64,000 nucleotides of DNA from Bacillota bacterium (GTDB taxonomy: Bacteria; Bacillota; Clostridia; Lachnospirales; Lachnospiraceae): NCBI GenBank assembly GCA_023386815.1, contig JAEWIZ010000034.1, positions 101,265-165,264 of the forward strand, written 5' to 3'. This document shows positions 8,740-16,634 of the stretch, one piece after another. The position numbers and the translations under genes are program-made. Positions within the stretch are counted from its first letter, which is position 1. Each line of letters opens with the position of its first letter. The notes beneath the pieces are model-generated. The model had not been told where the DNA came from. It ran no database searches and saw only the letters and a list, made by a program, of their open reading frames with translations.

Positions 8740-9666
8740 TTATAAAATCATACGGATTTGTTCCTTAACACAGCTAACTTTGATGTGGCGGCAAATAGAG
8801 AGTATTTCACCATCCGTATGCACTGCGGTAGCATTATCCATGATAATCTCAAGCTCGGAACAGTGGAAGGCTTCTACGCCCTTATGTTTAATGTGGGTAC
8901 CGGTAAATATAGTAGGAAGCAAAAGAAAAGCTTTTAACCGACTCATGCTATGGACAAGGCAGATACTTAGTTTGCCATCACAGGAATCTGCGTGCGGAGC
9001 CATTAGTAATCCACCGCCTTCATATTTATGAATCATGTTTGAAACTAAGAACACCTTGTGATAGGTGTCTTTTTTTTGTCCGTCAACAATAATGGTTGCA
9101 CTCAGGCTCTTTAACACCACTAATTGTTTAATAGCAATTGCTATGTAAACGAATTTTCCTGCGCCGATCCGATTCAGCCTCTTCTTAAGGGGCGAAGACT
9201 GAACCTCGTTACAAACACTGGCATCATACCCCATACCACTGGAGCAGATGAATTTTCTGGGAAGAAGGTCAGCATCTTGAAACTGAATAATACCGTAGTC
9301 TAAATATTTAAATTTTGTAGGCTTAAGGATATTATTAAGAGCCTCAATGGGATTCTTAGGTATCTTAAGACTTCTTGCAAGGTCATTGCTGGAACCGGAA
9401 GGGATATAACCAAGGAGTACCTTAGTGAAGTCATCAATGCCATTTAAGACTTCGTTCATGGTACCGTCACCGCCGAGGATAACAATATTTTTTATATCAG
9501 TACCATTGTTGCAGATTTGTTTTGTAAGCTCTGTAGCGTGTCCGGGCTGCTTTGTAAAGGAAACTGTATAAGGAACGTTTCTCTTATCTAATTCATCTTT
9601 TACCGTCCACCAGAAGCGAATGCCTCTTCCGGAGCTGGATTTTGGATTAACAATAAAATGATACAT
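8740..9666 (-). CDS. Diacylglycerol kinase family (YegS/DgkB-like) lipid kinase
   Basis: Soluble lipid kinase fold that phosphorylates diacylglycerol or a related lipid at the membrane face. The nucleotide-binding signatures are VNPKSSSGRG (6-15) and GGDGTMNEVLNGI (about 65-77), followed by GYIPSGSSNDLARSL. The C-terminal half holds the second sandwich domain with MAPHADSCDGKL and HTDGE. Length 308 residues is typical. It converges with the helicase gene, only 10 bases apart. The start at 9666 has a purine-rich AAAGGGG upstream. The exact substrate (diacylglycerol versus sphingosine-like or undecaprenol-like) cannot be read from sequence. Confidence 0.87.
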   Translation of the reverse strand: MYHFIVNPKSSSGRGIRFWWTVKDELDKRNVPYTVSFTKQPGHATELTKQICNNGTDIKNIVILGGDGTMNEVLNGIDDFTKVLLGYIPSGSSNDLARSLKIPKNPIEALNNILKPTKFKYLDYGIIQFQDADLLPRKFICSSGMGYDASVCNEVQSSPLKKRLNRIGAGKFVYIAIAIKQLVVLKSLSATIIVDGQKKDTYHKVFLVSNMIHKYEGGGLLMAPHADSCDGKLSICLVHSMSRLKAFLLLPTIFTGTHIKHKGVEAFHCSELEIIMDNATAVHTDGEILSICRHIKVSCVKEQIRMIL

Positions 9667-10008
9667 AGGAAAGACCCCTTTGATCGTGAAGTTTATGTTA
9701 GCTTTATATGTTAGTTTTATAAAATAATCTTATCTGATAACTGATTTAATGTCAATGTGAAGTCATTGGATAAATACTAGGATTCAACACAAATGGAAAA
9801 AATGCAATAAAATAGTAGTGCCATACAAGCACCGAATGGTCCGTCCTTCATAAGATATATAGAACAACATGAGAGAGAAAATGTTGCAGGTGTATTCAGA
9901 GGAACAGGAATGCCAGATAGAGAGTTATTAAAATTAAAATCGGGAACTGATGGGCAGATATTTAATGTCTCTTCTGAGGACACCAATTAAGAAAGGAGAG
10001 AATTATTT
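9667..10008. other. Divergent intergenic region before cotJABC
   Basis: 342 bases between the lipid kinase and cotJA. No tRNA, riboswitch or strong terminator is visible. On the plus strand 9797-9991 is stop-free in one frame, ends in TAA just before the cotJA ribosome site, and reads like a plausible polypeptide tail, but the frame is closed by TAA near its start and has no good initiation site. It may be noise or a decayed small gene. The cotJ promoter, expected to be sporulation-specific, must lie here, but I cannot fix it. Confidence 0.4.
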
Positions 10009-10293
10009 ATGGATAGACGGACGTATCGTGGCAATATGGGCAATCGCAATATGCCTCCATATAGACCAATGGAACCTGTCTGCGGTGAAACTCCCAACTG
10101 TGGTTGTTATCGACCGGAGGATACCTGTGAAAGAGAGAAATATGATGGTAATATTGACAGGTTTCCAATCGGAATGTGCTATGTTCCATGGCAGTGCTTC
10201 CGCAATTTATACGAAAATGAGTTTGCAGCTCTTGCAAATGGAACACTCTTCAAGGAATTGGATTTAAAATGGTATGGGAGGAGCTGTAAATAA
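10009..10293 (+). CDS. cotJA: Spore coat-associated protein CotJA
   Basis: Small protein of the spore coat, first gene of the cotJ operon. The conserved CotJA core is at the C-terminal half: IGMCYVPWQCFRNLYENEF then ANGTLFKELDLKWYG, which matches the family pattern of a VPWQ stretch and a GTLFxxLD box. The N-terminal 45 residues are Pro/Arg/Cys-rich (VCGETPNCGCYRPEDTC) and variable. AGAAAGGAGAG lies just before ATG 10009. The stop overlaps the cotJB start by one base (TAATG), so the three genes are translationally coupled. Its presence marks the organism as an endospore former. Confidence 0.92.
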   Translation: MDRRTYRGNMGNRNMPPYRPMEPVCGETPNCGCYRPEDTCEREKYDGNIDRFPIGMCYVPWQCFRNLYENEFAALANGTLFKELDLKWYGRSCK

Positions 10294-10550
10294 TGGATAG
10301 TAATAGCAGAGAGAAATTATTTGCCTGCATCGAAGCTACAAGCTTTGTATGCGATGAGCTCAGATTGTTTTTAGATACACATCCGACGGACAGAGGTGCT
10401 TTGGATTATTGGGATAGAATATCGAAGGTGAGAAATGAAGCTGTTACGGAATATACGATGTGCTATGGCCCAATTGAATCATATCGTGTTGAGAATGATT
10501 GTAAATGGGCTTGGGTAGAAGATCCATGGCCATGGGAAGGAAGGTGCTAG
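10293..10550 (+). CDS. cotJB: Spore coat protein CotJB
   Basis: 85-residue coat component. Recognised by the helical N-terminus (ATSFVCDELRLFLDTHPTD), the central YWDRISK segment and the C-terminal WAWVEDPWPWEGRC, the Trp/Pro-rich ending typical of CotJB. It overlaps cotJA by one base and is followed by cotJC after 3 bases. CotJB is required together with CotJA and CotJC for assembly in Bacillus; that knowledge is from the family, not from this sequence. Confidence 0.92.
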   Translation: MDSNSREKLFACIEATSFVCDELRLFLDTHPTDRGALDYWDRISKVRNEAVTEYTMCYGPIESYRVENDCKWAWVEDPWPWEGRC

Positions 10551-10553
10551 TAT

Positions 10554-11162
10554 ATGTGGAGTTATGAGAGAAGATTACAACATCCGGTAAAAATTGACCG
10601 ATGCAATCCAATGCTGGCTCAGGTTATCATGTCACAGTTCGGTGGCCCTGATGGTGAACTGGCAGCTTCCATGCGTTATTTATCACAGCGTTATGCTATG
10701 CCAAATAGAAAAGTAGCAGGCTTATTAACTGATATTGGAACGGAAGAGTTAGCTCACATGGAGATGGTTAGTGCCATTGTTCATCAGCTTACCAGAGATC
10801 TCACACCGGAACAGATTGTGGAAGGTGGATTTCAGAATTATTATGTAGACCATACCTTAGGACTCTGGCCGCAATCTGCAGGAGGAATACCTTTTAACAG
10901 CTGTTTCTTCCAGAGTAAAGGGGATCCGATCACGGATTTAGTGGAAGACATGGCAGCAGAACAAAAAGCTAGAACCACCTATGACAATATTCTTCGCCTG
11001 GTTCATGACCATGATGTATGCGATCCGATCAAGTTCCTGAGAGAGAGAGAAATTGTTCATTTCCAGAGATTTGGTGAAGCTTTAAGAATTATTCAGGATG
11101 AGTTAGATTCCAGAAACTTCTATGCAATCAATCCTGCTTTCCCGGCTGATCTTTGTAAGTAA
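10554..11162 (+). CDS. cotJC: Spore coat protein CotJC, manganese catalase family
   Basis: Ferritin-like four-helix protein of the manganese catalase family, located in the spore coat. Metal-ligand candidates are visible: E in GGPDGELAAS (about 36), the EELAHMEM pair (about 65-71), EQKARTTYD and REREIVHFQRFGE near the C-terminus. Length 202 residues matches CotJC rather than the longer vegetative catalases. It is the last gene of the cotJ operon and is closed by a terminator 32 bases downstream. Catalytic activity is plausible since the ligands look intact, but is not proven by sequence. Confidence 0.93.
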   Translation: MWSYERRLQHPVKIDRCNPMLAQVIMSQFGGPDGELAASMRYLSQRYAMPNRKVAGLLTDIGTEELAHMEMVSAIVHQLTRDLTPEQIVEGGFQNYYVDHTLGLWPQSAGGIPFNSCFFQSKGDPITDLVEDMAAEQKARTTYDNILRLVHDHDVCDPIKFLREREIVHFQRFGEALRIIQDELDSRNFYAINPAFPADLCK

Positions 11163-11193
11163 AAGCTAGGGAATACCCTAAATTCATAATTTT

Positions 11194-11240
11194 AATGCCG
11201 TTCCTGTAATCAATAGAAACAAAATGGAACGGCATTTTAA
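11194..11240 (+). terminator. cotJ operon terminator
   Basis: An 11-bp stem AATGCCGTTCC (11194-11204) / GGAACGGCATT (11226-11236), followed by TTAAAAAA. The 21-nt loop is long, but position after cotJC fits. Confidence 0.75.
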
Positions 11241-11249
11241 AAAATAGTA

Positions 11250-11278
11250 TTGACAAATCCTTAATCCGGTATTAATAT
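11250..11278 (+). promoter_or_regulatory. Promoter of the T-box transcript
   Basis: TTGACA at 11250-11255, 17-base spacer, TAATAT at 11273-11278. It sits directly before the T-box leader. Confidence 0.75.
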
Positions 11279-11284
11279 TTAGAC

Positions 11285-11560
11285 ATCAATAACTGAAACC
11301 GTTGAGAAAGAAGAGTAAGCTTTAGCAGGACATTCCAGAGAGTCGCCGTTGGTGGGAGGCGATATGAAATCTTTAGCTGAATGGGCTTTTGAGGGCAACC
11401 CGAAATCATAGTAGGAGTTGACGGAAACCATAACCGTTATTATCATGGCATATATGTTCGTATATGAAAGAGCGGACAATGAATTGTATTCATTTGTCAA
11501 ATTGAGTGGTACCGCGGATTTTATTCGTCTCAAGTATGAAGATACTTGGGATTTTTTTTA
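11285..11560 (+). promoter_or_regulatory. T-box leader, specifier UGG (tryptophan)
   Basis: tRNA-sensing leader. The hallmark T-box GAGTGGTACCGCGG is at 11504-11517. In stem I the AGTA of the loop-E/specifier region is at 11314-11317, and the opposing strand reads GAA-TGG with TGG at 11382-11384, so the specifier codon is UGG and the sensed tRNA is tRNA-Trp. An intrinsic terminator follows: CTCAAGTAT-GAAG-ATACTTGGG (about 11529-11550) and a run of eight T. Uncharged tRNA-Trp should pair with the T-box and prevent this hairpin, turning on the transporter genes below. The leader boundary at 11285 is approximate. Confidence 0.93.
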
Positions 11561-11696
11561 TGCCTTTTGATGCAAATTAAGGTATAGGAAAAGATTCCTT
11601 AGGACACAAAGTTGCAGATGAGAGACGGTAAGAATCGAAACGGCTTTCTAAATTTCTTAAGCTTTGCGCCGCGAGCCGGCAGAATGGAGGATAATG

Positions 11697-12686
11697 ATGA
11701 AGAAAGTATTATCAGTAGTATTAGTTGCGGTACTGGCAGTGAGCTTGATGGCTGGCTGTGGAACGAAGGGGGATAAAATTACCGTTGGTATCGGTCAATT
11801 TGCAGAGCATGCATCCCTTGATAACTGTAGAGAAGGCTTCCTTGCAGGTTTGGCGGAAAAAGGATATGTAGAAGGTGAGAACCTGAAAGTTGATTTTGAA
11901 AATGCTCAAGCAGATGGAGCTACTGCATCTCAGATAGCAAATAGTTTTGTGGCAAACAAGGTGGATCTAATCTGTTCCATAGCGACTCCAATGGCACAAA
12001 GTGCCTACGGTGCAGCTCAGGATTCAGATATTCCGGTGATCTTTACAGCAGTAACTGACCCTGTAGCAGCAGAGCTGGCAAATGCTGACCAGACACCGGC
12101 AGGTAATATTACCGGCACTAGCGATAAGCTTCCGGTAGAAATGCAGTTAGAAATGATTCGCAAGGTGCTTCCTAATGCAAAAACAATCGGTATCATGTAC
12201 AGTACCAGTGAGGTGAATTCTGTATCTGCGATCGAAGAATATAAGGCAGCAGCGGCTAATTATGGTTTTGAGATAGTTGAGAGTGGAATTTCAACTACTG
12301 CAGATATTCCATTGGCCGCGGATAATTTATTAGAAAAAGTAGATTGTATTAATAACTTAACAGATAATACTGTGGTTAGCTCCTTGCCAGTTATTTTGGA
12401 AAAAGCAACCGCAAAAAATATTCCGGTTTTCGGCAGTGAGGTAGAACAGGTAAAGATAGGATGTCTTGCAGCAGTGGGCTTAGATTACTATGATCTTGGG
12501 AAGCAAACGGGACTGATGGCAGCACAGGTTCTTAGCGGAGAGAAAAAAGCTAGTGAGATAAAGTTTGAAGTAATTGAGGAAGCCGCATTTTATGGGAACA
12601 CTGCTGTGGCTGATAATCTGGGGATTACATTACCAGAGGATTTGGTAAGCGGAGCAAAAGAAATGTTTGATACCATTAGTGAATAA
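11697..12686 (+). CDS. trpX: ABC importer substrate-binding lipoprotein, TrpX type
   Basis: Extracytoplasmic solute-binding protein of the ABC_sub_bind family. The N-terminus is a lipoprotein signal with lipobox LMAGC (Cys about residue 21). The body has the two-lobed fold typical of the family: ITVGIGQFAEHASLDNCREGF, then ADGATASQIANSF, FTAVTDPVAAEL, and TIGIMYSTSEVNS. The frame opens earlier at a TTG (11664), but GGAGG at 11686-11690 points to ATG 11694 or 11697. The UGG T-box in front strongly suggests tryptophan (or a precursor) as substrate, matching the trpXYZ assignment made from comparative T-box studies; substrate is inferred from regulation. Confidence 0.88.
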   Translation: MKKVLSVVLVAVLAVSLMAGCGTKGDKITVGIGQFAEHASLDNCREGFLAGLAEKGYVEGENLKVDFENAQADGATASQIANSFVANKVDLICSIATPMAQSAYGAAQDSDIPVIFTAVTDPVAAELANADQTPAGNITGTSDKLPVEMQLEMIRKVLPNAKTIGIMYSTSEVNSVSAIEEYKAAAANYGFEIVESGISTTADIPLAADNLLEKVDCINNLTDNTVVSSLPVILEKATAKNIPVFGSEVEQVKIGCLAAVGLDYYDLGKQTGLMAAQVLSGEKKASEIKFEVIEEAAFYGNTAVADNLGITLPEDLVSGAKEMFDTISE

Positions 12687-12705
12687 CAAAAGTTGGAGGT
12701 AGATT

Positions 12706-13638
12706 ATGTCAGCAGTATTATCAATCATCTTAGGCGTATTGGAGGAAGGCCTGGTATATTCTATCATGGCGATGGGAGTATATATTACTTATAAAATACT
12801 GGACTTTCCCGATTTGTCCGTGGATGGAACATTCCCGCTAGGAAGTGCTGTTACAGCGGTATTAATTATAGCAGGGGTGAACCCGGTTCTGACACTATTT
12901 ATCTCTTTCTTAATCGGAGCCTGTGCCGGAATGCTGACCGGACTGATCCATGTTAAATTAAAGGTAAGGGATTTATTATCAGGTATCATTATGATGACCG
13001 CACTATATTCTCTTAATTTAAGGATTGCTGGAAAAGCAAATTTGCCGATTTTCTCGCAGGAAACGATTTTTAAGAATAATTTTTTTAAAACAGTGGTTCC
13101 TAAAAGTCTTCAACCCTTTACCATGCTGGCGGTGCTCCTTATCATTGCTATTATTATGAAATTATTACTGGACGGATATTTGAAAACAAAATCAGGATAT
13201 CTTTTACGAGCTGTGGGTGATAATGAGGTACTGGTAACAGCACTTGCAAAGGATAAAGGTACGGTGAAAATTATTGGCCTTGCGATTGCAAATGCTTTTG
13301 TAGCCCTGGCAGGAAGCATTTATGCTCAGAAGAGCGGATTCTTTGAAATATCCACCGGAACAGGAACTATTGTAATCGGGCTTGCCAGTGTAATTATAGG
13401 AACCAATTTATTTAAAAGAAGTCCCCTGATAAAGGCAAATGGAGTATTGAAACAGGGTATTACAGTAAAAGCTACAACAGCAGTTATAGTGGGAGCTATT
13501 TTATACAAAGCCTGCGTAGCATTGGCAATTGCGGCAGGAATGGAAGCTTCAGACCTAAAGCTGATTACGGCATTGTTATTCCTTATCATCTTGGTGGTTA
13601 GCAATGATCGTAAAAGGAGGGTAAAGGCAAATGATTAA
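12706..13638 (+). CDS. trpY: ABC importer permease, TrpY type
   Basis: Membrane permease of the BPD_transp_2 type, about eight hydrophobic segments. The sequence LDFPDLSVDGTFPLGSA near residue 35-50 and RAVGDNEVLVTALAKD near residue 170 are typical of permeases paired with ABC_sub_bind proteins. 310 residues. GGAGGTAGATT precedes ATG 12706. It is 19 bases after trpX, and the ATPase gene begins 8 bases before its stop, so the three genes form one operon under the T-box. Substrate inferred as for trpX. Confidence 0.88.
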   Translation: MSAVLSIILGVLEEGLVYSIMAMGVYITYKILDFPDLSVDGTFPLGSAVTAVLIIAGVNPVLTLFISFLIGACAGMLTGLIHVKLKVRDLLSGIIMMTALYSLNLRIAGKANLPIFSQETIFKNNFFKTVVPKSLQPFTMLAVLLIIAIIMKLLLDGYLKTKSGYLLRAVGDNEVLVTALAKDKGTVKIIGLAIANAFVALAGSIYAQKSGFFEISTGTGTIVIGLASVIIGTNLFKRSPLIKANGVLKQGITVKATTAVIVGAILYKACVALAIAAGMEASDLKLITALLFLIILVVSNDRKRRVKAND

Positions 13639-14404
13639 ACTGGAGAACATTAATAAATATTATAATCCGGGAACTGTCAATGAGATGTGTCTCTTTCGCA
13701 ATTTCAATCTGGAGGTACAAGAGGGTGAGTTCATCTCTGTGGTCGGAAGTAATGGCTCAGGTAAAACCTCCATGTTAAATATTATTTGCGGTAGTATACC
13801 CGTTGATAGCGGTAAAATTGTGATTGGAGAGGAAGATATCACTCAAATGCCGGAGTACAAAAGGCAGAGGAGAATCGGCCGGGTTTATCAAAACCCCGCT
13901 ATGGGAACCTGTCCATCCATGACAATTCTAGAGAATATGTCCCTTGCGGATAATAAGGGAAAGAAATTCAATCTGGCAAGAGGTACGGATAAAAAGAGAT
14001 GTTCTTATTACAGGGAGATTCTTCAGTCCTTGAACCTGGGTTTAGAAGACAAGTTAGAGGTACCGGTAGGCAGTTTATCAGGAGGACAAAGACAGGCCTT
14101 ATCCCTGATGATGGCTACAATGACGCCCATTGAATTCTTGATCTTAGATGAGCATACTGCAGCCCTGGATCCAAAGACAGCTGAATTAATTATGCAGGTG
14201 ACAGATCAGGTGGTCAGAGAAAAAAAGCTGACAACTATTATGGTTACCCATAACCTGCGTTATGCAGTTGAATATGGCAGCCGCCTGATCATGATGCATC
14301 AGGGGGAAGTTGTAGTTGATAAGGCAGGAGAAGCGAAAACGGCTATCGGTATTGATGATATTCTGGATAAATTCAACCAAATTAGCATAGAATGTGGCAA
14401 TTAA
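13631..14404 (+). CDS. trpZ: ABC importer ATPase, TrpZ type
   Basis: Nucleotide-binding subunit energising the trpXYZ importer. Walker A GSNGSGKT (about residues 38-45), Q-loop in RRIGRVYQNPAMGTCPSM, signature LSGGQRQALSLMMA, Walker B FLILDEHTAALDPKT, H-loop MVTHN. 257 residues. AAAGGAGGGTAAAGGCAA precedes the ATG, inside the end of the permease gene. Downstream, the phosphofructokinase gene is 103 bases away and separately started. Confidence 0.9.
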   Translation: MIKLENINKYYNPGTVNEMCLFRNFNLEVQEGEFISVVGSNGSGKTSMLNIICGSIPVDSGKIVIGEEDITQMPEYKRQRRIGRVYQNPAMGTCPSMTILENMSLADNKGKKFNLARGTDKKRCSYYREILQSLNLGLEDKLEVPVGSLSGGQRQALSLMMATMTPIEFLILDEHTAALDPKTAELIMQVTDQVVREKKLTTIMVTHNLRYAVEYGSRLIMMHQGEVVVDKAGEAKTAIGIDDILDKFNQISIECGN

Positions 14405-14507
14405 GCTATTTGACCTTGACAAAATGAGATTAACCTCATAAATTTATGATATACTTTAGTTGCATATGTAAGGCACAGAGTGATGATCTATCTAAGGAGG
14501 ATAAAGT

Positions 14508-15728
14508 ATGAGTAATTTATTAGTTGCTCAATCGGGCGGACCCACCGCTGCGATTAATGCAACTCTTGCAGGAGTATTACAAGGTGTTCGTGCAAGCGGT
14601 AAAATCGACAAGGTATATGGTGCAAAGAATGGCATTGAAGGGGCGATTAACAATCAGCTAATTGATTTGGATGAGGTTGTCAAAGACACCAAAGCAATGG
14701 ATACACTCACTTACACACCATCCTCAGCACTTGGAACCTGCAGATATAAGATGAAGGATTGGCGTATTGATGATGAGCCATATAAGAAGATTGTAGATAC
14801 TTTTTATCAAAATGATATTAAATACTTCATTTACATCGGTGGTAATGACTCTATGGATACGGTTGATAAACTAGCGCAGTATTGTGAACGGAATTCACAT
14901 GATTTCATTATCATTGGAGCTCCTAAAACCATTGATAATGACTTGAATTTAACAGATCACAGCCCGGGCTTTGGTTCGGCGGCAAAATATATTGCAACAA
15001 CTGTATCAGAATTGGCAGCAGATATTGGAGCTTTTAATCTTCCGGCAGTAACCATTGTAGAGATTATGGGTAGAAATGCCGGGTGGCTGACAGCAAGTGC
15101 AGCTCTCTCCAGAATAAACGGAGGCTCCGGTGCAGATTTGATCTATCTTTGTGAACAACCACTTGATGACGAGAAGTTTCTCTCAGATGTAAGAGAGAAA
15201 TTAGCTCAGAAGCCGGGGATACTTGTTGCGGTAAGCGAGGGTGTTAAAGACAGCCAGGGTATCTATATTTCGGAGCATACCTCCAGCGGAGCAGTTGATA
15301 ACTTCGGGCATAAATATATTGCAGGGGCAGGTCGTGCATTAGAGCAACTGATTCGAGATGAGATCGGCTGTAAGGTACGTTCAATTGAGCTGAACTTAAT
15401 GCAGAGATCTGCAGCACATATTGCTAGTGAGACTGATATTATAGAATCGCTCATGCTTGGTCAAAAGGCACTTCATTGTGCGATAGCAGGTGAAACTGGA
15501 AGAATGGCTGCCATTATGAGATTAAGCAACTCGCCTTATCGTGTCGAGTTCACCTCCGTACCGGTACAAGAGGTGGCAAATCATGAAAAAACTGTTCCCC
15601 TGGAATGGATTACTCCTGATGGAACAGATGTGACAGAAGAAATGATGGAGTATCTGAAACCGTTGATTCAGGGAGAAACAAATATTAAATATGAAAATGG
15701 AATTCCAGTACAGATTAAATTATATTAA
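14508..15728 (+). CDS. pfp: Pyrophosphate-dependent 6-phosphofructokinase
   Basis: Glycolytic enzyme interconverting fructose 6-phosphate and fructose 1,6-bisphosphate. The phosphoryl-donor residues are of the PPi type: GGNDS (111-115) in place of the ATP-type GGDGS, and PKTIDND (139-145) with Lys in place of Gly. The substrate motif MGRNAGWL follows near residue 188. 406 residues, longer than the 320-residue ATP enzymes. TAAGGAGG precedes ATG 14508. PPi use is inferred from these residues, known to discriminate in the family; a reversible PPi enzyme would save ATP in a fermenting anaerobe. It is monocistronic with its own terminator. Confidence 0.9.
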   Translation: MSNLLVAQSGGPTAAINATLAGVLQGVRASGKIDKVYGAKNGIEGAINNQLIDLDEVVKDTKAMDTLTYTPSSALGTCRYKMKDWRIDDEPYKKIVDTFYQNDIKYFIYIGGNDSMDTVDKLAQYCERNSHDFIIIGAPKTIDNDLNLTDHSPGFGSAAKYIATTVSELAADIGAFNLPAVTIVEIMGRNAGWLTASAALSRINGGSGADLIYLCEQPLDDEKFLSDVREKLAQKPGILVAVSEGVKDSQGIYISEHTSSGAVDNFGHKYIAGAGRALEQLIRDEIGCKVRSIELNLMQRSAAHIASETDIIESLMLGQKALHCAIAGETGRMAAIMRLSNSPYRVEFTSVPVQEVANHEKTVPLEWITPDGTDVTEEMMEYLKPLIQGETNIKYENGIPVQIKLY

Positions 15729-15754
15729 AGTATTATATGGAACCATTAATTTTC

Positions 15755-15783
15755 AAAGGGCTGTTGTGATGCAACAGCCCTTT
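15755..15783 (+). terminator. pfp terminator
   Basis: Perfect 12-bp stem AAAGGGCTGTTG / CAACAGCCCTTT with a 5-base loop. Confidence 0.85.
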
Positions 15784-15811
15784 GGTTCATTCAATTATAA
15801 AAAACAGCAAC

Positions 15812-15860
15812 AAAAAAGCTGTACAGAAAGGAATTTGCGATAAAATCCTTTTCGTACAGC
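15812..15860 (-). terminator. Terminator of the plsC/rpoD strand
   Basis: Inverted repeat GCTGTACAGAAAGGA (15818-15832) / TCCTTTTCGTACAGC (15846-15860). Read on the minus strand it is followed by TTTTTT, so it ends the plsC transcript. Confidence 0.85.
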
Positions 15861-15894
15861 AATTAAAAGCATATCCATATAGAGTGACCTTGTC

Positions 15895-16608
15895 TTAATC
15901 ACGTTCGTGCTCACGAATTGTTTGTTGAATTCTTGAGGCCACAAGTGTAGCAATTTCAGTGGATTTCATATCCTTGTAATCCTCATAATAAAGAGGCTGA
16001 AGATAATGAAGCTGAACCGTAAGCTTTTTAATCGAACTAGTGTCGAAAGCCTTAAAGGAATCAACTAAAGCCACCGGAACAATGGGACACTTTGCATTTA
16101 TGGCACTTTTGAAACTTCCCCCTTTAAACTCAAGAAGATTATTTCCATTACGGGATCTTGTTCCTTCAGCAAAAATTAAAAAGTTCTCGCCTTCCTTTAC
16201 ACGGCGGGTCATATTCATAATAACCTGCATGGATTGTCGGATGTCCTCTCGGTCAATAACCTCAGCCTGGAGGAGTTGAATAATCTGTTTTAACAGTATG
16301 GTATCCTTCACTTCCTTTTTCATAACCGTTACAAAGGGACGCTCATGGGTTTCTAAAAATGCGAGTGCATCAAATAGACCCTGATGATTTGGAAACATTA
16401 CATAACCGGTCTCCTTGGGAAGATTTTCGATACCGTGACATTCAATCATTACTCTGCCACGACGATTTACAAACTTTACAATCTTATGCAAATAAGCATA
16501 ACGTGTTGCGGCATCATATTTTTGAATATTACACAATTGAAAAATACGGTAAAAATAAAAAGGAAGAACAAATATACTACGAATAGCCATTAAAGCAATT
16601 CTCTTCAT
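15895..16608 (-). CDS. plsC: 1-acyl-sn-glycerol-3-phosphate acyltransferase
   Basis: Membrane-associated acyltransferase converting lysophosphatidic acid to phosphatidic acid. The catalytic HxxxxD box reads NHQGLFDA (about residue 74-81) and the glycerol-phosphate-binding box reads FAEGTRSRNGN (about 147-157). One N-terminal hydrophobic segment. 237 residues, usual size. GGGAG sits before the ATG at 16608. It lies 26 bases downstream of rpoD on the same strand and may be co-transcribed with it. Confidence 0.9.
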   Translation of the reverse strand: MKRIALMAIRSIFVLPFYFYRIFQLCNIQKYDAATRYAYLHKIVKFVNRRGRVMIECHGIENLPKETGYVMFPNHQGLFDALAFLETHERPFVTVMKKEVKDTILLKQIIQLLQAEVIDREDIRQSMQVIMNMTRRVKEGENFLIFAEGTRSRNGNNLLEFKGGSFKSAINAKCPIVPVALVDSFKAFDTSSIKKLTVQLHYLQPLYYEDYKDMKSTEIATLVASRIQQTIREHERD

Positions 16609-16634
16609 GGTATTACTCCCTTCAACGGAAGGAT

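Noticed and set aside
9777..9986. Minus-strand 69-codon frame before cotJA
   Set aside because: No ribosome site, no recognisable domain; shadow of the plus-strand stretch.
14416..14455. Promoter for pfp from TTGACA at 14416 and TATACT at 14450
   Set aside because: Spacer is 28 bases, too long for sigma-A; the true promoter is not fixed.
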